Source: an uncultured Coprococcus sp. (GTDB taxonomy: Bacteria; Bacillota; Clostridia; Lachnospirales; Lachnospiraceae). From it: DNA of 28,802 bases. The notes beneath the pieces were generated by a model. The model was not told where the DNA came from and made no database searches. It saw only the letters and a program-made list of their open reading frames with translations. The translations under genes were made by a program, and so were the position numbers. Location of the stretch: positions 1 to 28,802 of the forward strand of contig URJU01000008.1 in the NCBI GenBank assembly GCA_900548315.1, read 5' to 3'. Shown here one piece after another: positions 22,820 to 28,802 of this stretch. Positions within the stretch are counted from its first letter, which is position 1. The number at the start of each line of letters is the position of its first letter.

Positions 22820-22865
22820 AAAGGGGCTGCATGTGCAGAAAAATACAGCATGTGGCTCCTTTTTT
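22820..22865 (+). terminator. Partial terminator between binding protein and permease genes
   Basis: AAAGGGGCTGCATGT (22820-22834) pairs with GCATGTGGCTCCTTT (22848-22862), 15 pairs including four G-U, followed by T to 22865. The G-U pairs suggest a leaky terminator that lowers expression of the membrane components relative to the binding protein. Confidence 0.72.
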
Positions 22866-22884
22866 AAGAAGGGAGGAAATCAAA

Positions 22885-23814
22885 GTGCTAGGAACCGTTT
22901 TAAAAAGACTTGCACAGGGCATCTTTGTTACCTTTTGCGTTATTTTCATAAGTTTTGTAATACTCCGTATGATACCGGGCGACCCGGCCAAGGTCATGGC
23001 TCCGACGGCGACAGAGGAACAGCAGCAGTTGATCAGAGACAGTATGGGGCTGGATAAGTCCATTCCTGAGCAGTTTAAAATGTATATGGAGAACCTGGTC
23101 CACGGAGATCTGGGAGAGTCGTATTTCAAGAGCGATACAGTTCTAAATGTTATGAAACAGGCCACACCTTTGTCACTTATCCTGCTTGTATCGTCGGTGC
23201 TTGTTTCTATCTTATTGTCATTGATCCTTGGAACTATTGCAGGAATGAATGGAAATAAATGGGAGGATCGTCTGATATCCAGTATTGCAGTGCTTTTTCA
23301 GTCGATGCCTAACTACTGGGTATCCTCAGTGCTGATAATTATCTTCTCTGTAAAGCTTGGACTTTTGCCATCCATGGATTATTCCGGACCAGCCTCCTGC
23401 GTATTGCCGACAGTGGCACTGGCATTGCCGCTTACAGCAGTTCTTACCAAGGTAGTCAGGTCATCTCTGATAGACAGCTACAGTCAGGAATTTGTCAAGG
23501 TTGCATATGCCAGAGGTATATCGAACACGGCCATCTACTTCAAATATGCACTCAGAAATTCATTGATCCCGATGCTCATATCTCTTGGAACACAGCTCGG
23601 TTTCCTGGTGGGCAGTATCGTGGTAGTAGAGTACGTGTTTAACTTCCCGGGGATCGGATATACAGTGTTAAATGCGATCCTCAGAAGAGATTACAATCTG
23701 GTTCAGGGAATCATAATTTTATTCTCGGTATTCTTTATTGTTTTAAATATTGTGATCGATCTTAGCAGCATAAGGCTGGATCCAAGAATGAGAAAAGCAC
23801 AGGGAGGACTGTAA
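22885..23814 (+). CDS. ABC transporter permease, DppB/OppB type
   Basis: 309 residues from GTG 22885: GGGAGG (22871-22876) lies 8 bases upstream and the protein then starts MLGTVLKRLAQGIFVTF, as family members do; the upstream frame from 22831 runs through the terminator. Seen: six predicted membrane helices, the FVILRMIPGDPAK motif of DppB proteins after the first helix, and the EAA-like loop VKVAYARGISNTAIYFKYALR that contacts the ATPase. It forms the channel with the next gene's product. The stop is one base before the next ATG. Confidence 0.94.
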   Translation: MLGTVLKRLAQGIFVTFCVIFISFVILRMIPGDPAKVMAPTATEEQQQLIRDSMGLDKSIPEQFKMYMENLVHGDLGESYFKSDTVLNVMKQATPLSLILLVSSVLVSILLSLILGTIAGMNGNKWEDRLISSIAVLFQSMPNYWVSSVLIIIFSVKLGLLPSMDYSGPASCVLPTVALALPLTAVLTKVVRSSLIDSYSQEFVKVAYARGISNTAIYFKYALRNSLIPMLISLGTQLGFLVGSIVVVEYVFNFPGIGYTVLNAILRRDYNLVQGIIILFSVFFIVLNIVIDLSSIRLDPRMRKAQGGL

Positions 23815-23815
23815 T

Positions 23816-24673
23816 ATGAAGAAAAAGAACAAACTGAAGTCAGTCCTTCAGTGGATTGGCAAAAATAAATTATTTACATTGGGAATAGTGATTGTCGGAC
23901 TTTGCCTCTTCGCCGGAATATTTGCTCCGCTCATCGCACCGTCAGATCCGTCCAAAGCAAATCCGTCAATAAGGCTTATGAAGCCCTTTACAGATCCGGC
24001 ACACTGGCTTGGAACGGATGCCATAGGACGTGATCTGTTCTCAAGACTTCTGTATGGGATCCGTACTTCTGTGATCATCGGCTTTTGCAGTGTTATTCTG
24101 GCAGCACTTATCGGTCTGATAGTTGGTATTATATCAGGTCTCACCAGCCCGGGACTTGTGGATTCGGTACTCATGAGAATCACAGATGTACAGATGGGAT
24201 TTCCTTTTATAGTTCTGGCAATGATAGCACTTACACTTTTTAGTCCAAATGAAGTATCAGTGACCATAGTGCTCAGTCTGGCTCTGTGGCCTGCGTATGC
24301 GAGAACGGTCAGGTCGAATGTAATTCCGCAGAAAAGTACAGATTACATAGCTGCGGCGAGACTCATGGGAGCCGGCAAATGGAGAATATCCACAAAATAT
24401 ATTGGAAAAAATCTGATCCCGGCAATGCTTCCGCTCATCCCTCTTGATATCGCCGGTATGATCATAAATGAGAGCTTGCTCAGCTACATGTCACTCGGTA
24501 TAAATCCGCCGAAGATATCACTTGGCAACATAATGTCTGATGCCCGTAGTTATATTGCGTCCGATGCCTGGTACATCATGATCCCTGGTATCGTTCTTAT
24601 CATCATGGTTCTTGGACTGAACTTCGTCGGAGATAATCTTCAGGTTCACTTTGATCCAAAGCTTCGCAAATAG
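23816..24673 (+). CDS. ABC transporter permease, DppC/OppC type
   Basis: 285 residues. GGGAGG (23802-23807) lies 8 bases before the ATG, inside the preceding permease gene. Seen: a basic N-terminus, the first helix LFTLGIVIVGLCLFAGIFAPLI followed by the DppC hallmark HWLGTDAIGRDLFSRLLYGIR (here quoted in parts: HWLGTDAIGRD, FSRLLYGIR), a five-helix core, and the ATPase-contact loop YIAAARLMGAGKWRISTKYI. The ending NFVGDNLQVHFDPKLRK is typical. It pairs with the DppB-type permease. The gap to the ATPase gene is 12 bases. Confidence 0.95.
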   Translation: MKKKNKLKSVLQWIGKNKLFTLGIVIVGLCLFAGIFAPLIAPSDPSKANPSIRLMKPFTDPAHWLGTDAIGRDLFSRLLYGIRTSVIIGFCSVILAALIGLIVGIISGLTSPGLVDSVLMRITDVQMGFPFIVLAMIALTLFSPNEVSVTIVLSLALWPAYARTVRSNVIPQKSTDYIAAARLMGAGKWRISTKYIGKNLIPAMLPLIPLDIAGMIINESLLSYMSLGINPPKISLGNIMSDARSYIASDAWYIMIPGIVLIIMVLGLNFVGDNLQVHFDPKLRK

Positions 24674-24685
24674 GAGGACAAAAAT

Positions 24686-25711
24686 ATGGATAATACACAG
24701 GAAAAGAATTCAGATGTAATCCTTGAGGTGAAGGATTTGAAGACCTATTTCAAGACGGGTCCTCATAAGGTCGTCAAGGCTGTTGAGGGTGTGAACTTTT
24801 CACTCCGCAAGGGAAAGGTGCTTGGAATAATAGGTGAGAGTGGTTCCGGAAAGAGCGTGACTGCCAGGTCTATTCTGAGAATTGTAGAATCGCCGGGGTA
24901 CATAGCAGGTGGAGAGGTGTTGTTCAAAGGACAGGATATACTGAAACTTCCTGAAAAGGAGATGAAAAGCATCCGTGGAAATGAGATATCCATGATATTC
25001 CAGGATCCGACAACGTCGTTTAATCCCTATATGACTATCGGTGCACAGCTTGCGGAGGCATATAATGCGCACACGCCATCCGGTTCGGAAAAGGCAAAGC
25101 AGGAGATCATGAGAGTGCTGAAACTTGTCGGTATCACGAATGGTGAGGAAGTCATAAAGAAATATCCGTGTGAGTTCTCTGCGGGTTTCAGACAGCGTAT
25201 CTTTATAGCGATGTCTATGATCCTGTATCCGGATCTTTTGATTGCGGATGAGCCTACGACAAGTCTTGGAATCACGATACAGGCAGAGATCATAGAGGCC
25301 CTCAGTGAGGTACAGAAACAGACAGGTATATCTATCATGATCATCACCCATGACTTTGGTGTGGTATCACAGTTTTCTGATGACATATTTGTCATGTATG
25401 CAGGCAGATGTGTGGAGTCGGCATCTAAGAAAGATCTTCTTCGAAATCCAAAGCATCCATACACGGTCGGACTGATACGGTCTGTTCCGCTTCTGGAAGC
25501 ACGTAAAACCAAGAGATTGAAATCTATACCGGGATTTCCTCCGGATATGTCGAATGTTCCAGAAGGCTGTCCATTTGCTTCGCGTTGTGAATATGCAAAA
25601 GATATATGTCACAAAGAGGTGCCGTCACTTAAGTCCGTAGGCGAGGGACACATGTGTGCCTGCCATTTCCCACTGGACTATGACATTAACGAAGATACAG
25701 AATTGGGGTGA
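24686..25711 (+). CDS. ABC transporter ATP-binding protein, DppD/OppD type, with altered signature and D-loop
   Basis: 341 residues, AGGAGG 8 bases upstream. Seen: Walker A GESGSGKS (50-57), Q-loop region IFQDPTTSFNP, Walker B LLIADEP (184-190), switch His222 and the C-terminal oligopeptide-transport domain GCPFASRCEYAKDIC with cysteines at 295, 301, 308, 324 and 326; in some relatives these bind an iron-sulfur cluster. Odd: the ABC signature reads FSAGFRQR (164-171) in place of the usual LSGGMRQR, and the D-loop reads TTSLG where family members have TALD, so the Asp is missing. Walker A, Walker B and His are intact. The partner ATPase is canonical, so one of the two composite ATP sites may be degenerate. 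Confidence 0.93.
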   Translation: MDNTQEKNSDVILEVKDLKTYFKTGPHKVVKAVEGVNFSLRKGKVLGIIGESGSGKSVTARSILRIVESPGYIAGGEVLFKGQDILKLPEKEMKSIRGNEISMIFQDPTTSFNPYMTIGAQLAEAYNAHTPSGSEKAKQEIMRVLKLVGITNGEEVIKKYPCEFSAGFRQRIFIAMSMILYPDLLIADEPTTSLGITIQAEIIEALSEVQKQTGISIMIITHDFGVVSQFSDDIFVMYAGRCVESASKKDLLRNPKHPYTVGLIRSVPLLEARKTKRLKSIPGFPPDMSNVPEGCPFASRCEYAKDICHKEVPSLKSVGEGHMCACHFPLDYDINEDTELG

Positions 25712-25715
25712 TCAT

Positions 25716-26699
25716 ATGAGCGATATAGTTTTATCTTGTGAAAATTTGCTTAAGCAGTATCCGGTTAAGAAGGGACTGTTTAATAAAGTAGTAGGACAGA
25801 AGAATATAGTGGATCATGTATCGCTGGAGCTCGAAGAGGGCAAGACTCTTGCTATAGTTGGCGAATCCGGGTGTGGCAAGACCGTGCTCACAAGGGTGCT
25901 CCTGGGAATAGAGGATAAGACGGACGGAACTATTGTATTCGAAGGAAAATCTGTCGATGATATGACGGCTCAGGAAAAAAGCAGTATGAAGGCTAGGATC
26001 CAGATGATATTTCAGGATACTCTCGGATCACTGCATCCGCGTATGAGCATCCGCGAATCCCTTGAGGAGCCGCTGATACTGAATGGAGTAAAAGACAAAG
26101 CGGAAAGGGAGAAGATCATACTGGATACTCTTTCCCAGGTAGGAATGGCACCAATGTTTTTGGACAGATATCCTCATCAGCTGTCAGGCGGACAGAGGCA
26201 GAGGATCATCATTGCGAGGTGTCTCGTTGTGACCCCTAAGATCATATTTGCTGATGAACCGATATCAGCCCTTGATGTGTCACTTCAGGCACAGGTCATA
26301 AATATGCTTATGGATCTGCAGGAAAAATACAAGTTGTCGATGCTGCTGATAGCACATGATCTGGCCGTGGTCAGACAGATCGCAGACCAGATAAAGATCA
26401 TGTATTTCGGTGAGATAGTGGAGAGTGCTCCGAGCAAAGAGATCTACAAAAATGCACAGCATCCTTATACAAAAGTGCTGCTTAAAGCTGCACCGAGCAT
26501 CAGCAAGGGACTTGAGGACGCGGGTTTTGACATAGACCTTAAACCTGGAGATATTCCGGATCCGGCAAAACCTATGCCGGGATGTCCGTTCTGCACTCGC
26601 TGCATATATGCAGATGAGAGATGCATGAAGGAGCGACCTGAGGAAAAAGAGGTGTCACCGGGACATACAGTCCGCTGCCATAAGGCGGGACAGATATAA
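25716..26699 (+). CDS. ABC transporter ATP-binding protein, DppF/OppF type
   Basis: 327 residues from ATG 25716, four bases after the preceding stop, with TTGGGGTGA upstream as the ribosome binding site; the longer frame from 25656 lies inside the preceding gene. Seen: Walker A GESGCGKT (49-56), LGSLHPRMS, signature HQLSGGQRQR (156-160 core), Walker B IIFADEP, intact D-loop SALD (184-187), switch region LLIAHDLAV, and the C-terminal domain GCPFCTRCIYADERC with several cysteines. It pairs with the DppD-type ATPase to drive the transporter; its signature completes one full ATP site. Confidence 0.95.
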   Translation: MSDIVLSCENLLKQYPVKKGLFNKVVGQKNIVDHVSLELEEGKTLAIVGESGCGKTVLTRVLLGIEDKTDGTIVFEGKSVDDMTAQEKSSMKARIQMIFQDTLGSLHPRMSIRESLEEPLILNGVKDKAEREKIILDTLSQVGMAPMFLDRYPHQLSGGQRQRIIIARCLVVTPKIIFADEPISALDVSLQAQVINMLMDLQEKYKLSMLLIAHDLAVVRQIADQIKIMYFGEIVESAPSKEIYKNAQHPYTKVLLKAAPSISKGLEDAGFDIDLKPGDIPDPAKPMPGCPFCTRCIYADERCMKERPEEKEVSPGHTVRCHKAGQI

Positions 26700-26730
26700 C
26701 AATAATAAAGGTGAGCAAGGAGGAGTCACG

Positions 26731-28425
26731 ATGGAATATAGTGCAGTAAGTACAATGTGGATTCTGGTGGGAACAGTGCTTATTTTCTTCATGCAGGCGG
26801 GATTTGCGATGCTGGAAACCGGAATGACCAGAGTGAAAAATGCAGGAAATATAGCTATGAAGAACCTGATCGACTATTGCATCGGAGCAATAGCTTTCTG
26901 GTTGGTTGGCTTTGGGATAATGTATGGCGGCAGTGGATTGGTCCTGGGAAAGATAAAAGGCGTAGCTGTGGAGTCGGTTTATGGAAACGGAATGATTCCG
27001 GAGGGTGTGCCATTCTGGGCATTCCTTATATTCCAGACAGTATTTGCAGCGACCGCGGCAACTATTGTCTCGGGAGCCATGGCGGCGAGAACCAAGTTCG
27101 CCGCGTATTGTGTATATAGTTTGATGATAAGTCTTGTGATATATCCGATATCCGGACACTGGATATGGGGAGGCGGATGGCTGTCGAAATTAGGTTTCCA
27201 CGATCTTGCTGGTTCTACGGTCGTACATATGGTCGGCGGAGCTGCGGCATTTGCAGGAGCGTGGCTGCTGGGTCCCCGAATCGGAAAGTATTCAAGAAGC
27301 GGTAAGGCGAAGAAGATACCGGGACACAGCATGCCGCTTTCGGTGCTTGGAATCTTCATTCTGTGGTTTGGATGGTTTGGTTTCAATGGCAGCTCGGTCA
27401 TTCCTTTTTCAGATAACACAACAGAACTTGTCGGAAAGGTGTTCTGTAATACCAATCTTTCGGCTGCAGCCGGAGCTGTGACGGCGATGTGCATAAGCTG
27501 GATATGGAAGAAGAAACCGGATATTGCGATGACACTCAACGGTGCACTTGCCGGACTTGTTTCGATCACGGCAGGCGCGGATGTCATAAGCACTCCACTT
27601 TCGGTGGTAGTTGGAGTCATAGCAGGGGCCATAGTTGTAGGCGGAATGAATCTCATAGAGAATGTTATAAAGATAGATGATCCTGTGGGAGCAATCGCGG
27701 CACATGGATTTGGCGGGCTGTGGGGCACTATAGCTGTTGGCCTGTTCTCAGACGGTGCTGCCACAAGGACGAAGGGATTATTGCTCGGCGGCGGTGGATA
27801 TCAGTGCGGCATACAGATCCTTGGCGGTATAGTGGTGTTCTTGTATGTATTTGCCGCAGCAGCACTGCTGTTCAAGATCGTGCAGAAGACGATAGGACTC
27901 AGAGTATCCGCGGATGACGAGATGAACGGATTGGACATAAGCGAGCATGGTTTTTCAAATACATACACCGAGGTGCTTTCATCAGATGGTACAAGTGCTC
28001 CTATGATGAATGTTCCGAAGATAGACGAAAAAGCATTTGAAGATACAGAAGAGAAGACTGACCTGAACATATCAAAGGTCGTGATCATAGCCAGAAAGAA
28101 TAAGCTTGATGCCCTGCTGCATGCGATGAACGACATCAACGTGACAGGAGTTACCATCACAGATGTGACTGGATATGGAATGCAGAAGGGTAATGATGAC
28201 AAGTATTATCGCAGTGCTGATGCAGATCTGAATCTTCTTCCAAAGGTGAAGATAGAGGTTATAGTAAGTACTGTTCCTGTGTCGAAGGTCGTGAAGACGG
28301 CAGAGAAGGTTCTGTATTCAGGCAATTATGGAGATGGCAAGATATTTGTTTATGACGTGAAGAATGTAGTGAAGGTAAGAACAGGGGAGATCGGCAGAGC
28401 TGCATTGATCGATGAGAGCAGATAG
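26731..28425 (+). CDS. amt: Ammonium transporter with fused C-terminal PII signalling domain
   Basis: 564 residues; AAGGAGG 6-7 bases before the ATG. Residues 1-400 are an Amt/Mep channel with 11 helices: MQAGFAMLETGMTR, the twin pore histidines His166 (STVVHMVGG) and His325 (AAHGFGGLWG), and LWFGWFGFNG. A linker of about 45 residues follows, then a PII (GlnB/GlnK) domain at about 449-560: VVIIARKNKLDALLHAM, the T-loop base GYGMQKG, LPKVKIEVIV, GDGKIFVYDV and VRTGEIG. The T-loop Tyr that is uridylylated in enterobacterial PII is replaced (YRSADADLNLLPK; Ala at the expected place), so uridylylation there is excluded. PII normally plugs Amt when nitrogen is plentiful; here regulator and channel are one chain. 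It lies 31 bases after the ATPase gene, in the same operon. Confidence 0.96.
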   Translation: MEYSAVSTMWILVGTVLIFFMQAGFAMLETGMTRVKNAGNIAMKNLIDYCIGAIAFWLVGFGIMYGGSGLVLGKIKGVAVESVYGNGMIPEGVPFWAFLIFQTVFAATAATIVSGAMAARTKFAAYCVYSLMISLVIYPISGHWIWGGGWLSKLGFHDLAGSTVVHMVGGAAAFAGAWLLGPRIGKYSRSGKAKKIPGHSMPLSVLGIFILWFGWFGFNGSSVIPFSDNTTELVGKVFCNTNLSAAAGAVTAMCISWIWKKKPDIAMTLNGALAGLVSITAGADVISTPLSVVVGVIAGAIVVGGMNLIENVIKIDDPVGAIAAHGFGGLWGTIAVGLFSDGAATRTKGLLLGGGGYQCGIQILGGIVVFLYVFAAAALLFKIVQKTIGLRVSADDEMNGLDISEHGFSNTYTEVLSSDGTSAPMMNVPKIDEKAFEDTEEKTDLNISKVVIIARKNKLDALLHAMNDINVTGVTITDVTGYGMQKGNDDKYYRSADADLNLLPKVKIEVIVSTVPVSKVVKTAEKVLYSGNYGDGKIFVYDVKNVVKVRTGEIGRAALIDESR

Positions 28426-28441
28426 GAGAGGAGGTCTTTAT

Positions 28442-28756
28442 ATGCGCAGGACGACTATTGATGAGGCAATCGCGAGGGTGAGCGATTGGAATGGAAAGAG
28501 TATAAGCTATAAGCCGGTTGCAGGCGGAATAACCAACCCGAATTTTATGGTGGATGTGGATGGAAAGCATTATTTCCTCAAGATCCCAGGGGATGGCACT
28601 GATTTTATCAACCGTGAAGTGTGCCATGAGGCAAATGTTATTGCAGATAAAAGTAAAGCAGGGCCAGAGGTCTATTATTACTTTGAGGATACCGGAGTGG
28701 AGATCTTCCAGTGGCTTGACGGATACAGACAGGTGACATTTGGCGATGTGTATAAT
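28442..28756 (+). CDS. Choline/ethanolamine-kinase-like phosphotransferase (3' end missing)
   Basis: 105 residues of genomic sequence, starting at ATG 28442 with GGAGG 8 bases upstream and 16 bases after the amt stop. Seen: the N-lobe pattern of the APH/choline kinase group: GGITNPNFMVDVDGKHYFLK as GGITNPNF then KHYFLKIPG (the Lys is the likely ATP-binding residue), INREVCHEANV with the Glu that pairs with it, then PEVYYYFEDTGVEIFQWLDG. This resembles LicA-type choline or ethanolamine kinases more than aminoglycoside or homoserine kinases, but the catalytic loop is beyond the contig. The frame stays open through the adapter to base 28802, adding a false tail that reads LSLIHISEPTRRVVI. Confidence 0.75.
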
Positions 28757-28802
28757 CTGTCTCTTATACACATCTCCGAGCCCACGAGACGCGTAGTAAT
28801 CT
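28757..28802. other. Illumina Nextera adapter and index (library artefact)
   Basis: 28757-28775 is the 19-base Tn5 mosaic-end sequence as read through from the insert (starts CTGTCTCTTATACACATC), 28776-28790 is the rest of the Nextera read-2 adapter (CCGAGCCCACGAGAC), 28791-28798 is GCGTAGTA, an 8-base i7 index, and 28799-28802 (ATCT) is the start of the P7 primer site. None of this is genomic. Confidence 0.98.

Noticed and set aside
26979..27764. 261-codon minus-strand ORF opposite amt
   Set aside because: Shadow of the Gly/Ala-rich amt codons, giving a Pro/Ala-rich product without a family match.
1..28756. tRNA, rRNA, CRISPR array, insertion sequence or prophage genes
   Set aside because: Looked for in intergenic regions and among the proteins; no cloverleaf, repeat-spacer pattern, transposase or integrase was seen.
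28259..28771. Minus-strand ORF of 170 codons beginning MYKRQ
   Set aside because: It starts inside the Nextera adapter (GTG of the mosaic end) and runs antisense to amt and the kinase gene; no family motif.

Overview
The window reads as one contig of a spore-forming, low-to-mid GC Firmicute, most likely a gut Lachnospiraceae (Clostridia; Coprococcus-like is a guess). Support: the classical spoIIE-tilS-hpt-ftsH order, lipoprotein signal peptides with MTGC/MTAC lipoboxes, strong AGGAGG ribosome binding sites, intrinsic terminators, no outer-membrane genes, and clostridial-style fatty acid, GH13 and Amt-PII genes. The contig does not end in genomic DNA: the last 46 bases (28757-28802) are Nextera library adapter plus index, so the last gene is cut at 28756.

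Layout. (1) 1-4605: 3' end of spoIIE, tilS, hpt, ftsH on +, tightly packed, closed by a 21-bp perfect hairpin. (2) 4822-8673: a polytopic membrane protein with a C-terminal lipase-type hydrolase, then a cytoplasmic GH13 amylase/neopullulanase with its own promoter; a bidirectional terminator separates it from the next gene. (3) 8794-14193: a divergent tetR-type repressor facing an MMPL/RND pump and a 785-residue lipoprotein built from xxxLxxG heptad repeats; the divergent intergenic region carries two palindromes that are candidate operators. (4) 14202-19515: a broken-up type II fatty acid synthesis locus: acpP, a structured intergenic element with terminator, fabD-fabG, a GH3 (NagZ-type) lipoprotein-like/anchored hydrolase, then fabF. 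acpP, fabD and fabF each have a recognisable promoter; fabF also has a FapR-like palindrome and a short leader RNA ending in a hairpin. (5) 19631-28756: one apparent operon: promoter, attenuator-like hairpin, class III PLP enzyme, complete Dpp/Opp-type ABC transporter (binding lipoprotein, two permeases, two ATPases), an ammonium transporter fused to a PII domain, and the start of a choline/ethanolamine-kinase-like gene.

How the genes may work together. Region 5 is the most suggestive: an importer, an amino-alcohol-type kinase, a class III PLP enzyme of the clade that includes ammonia-releasing phospho-lyases, and an ammonium channel with its own PII sensor could form an uptake-phosphorylation-deamination pathway. 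That is inference from family and context only. Region 3 looks like a repressor-controlled export system in which a long helical lipoprotein might act as the extracytoplasmic partner of an RND pump. Region 4 suggests separate control of the acyl carrier protein, the malonyl transfer/reduction pair and the condensing enzyme. No tRNA, rRNA, CRISPR array, insertion sequence or prophage gene was seen.
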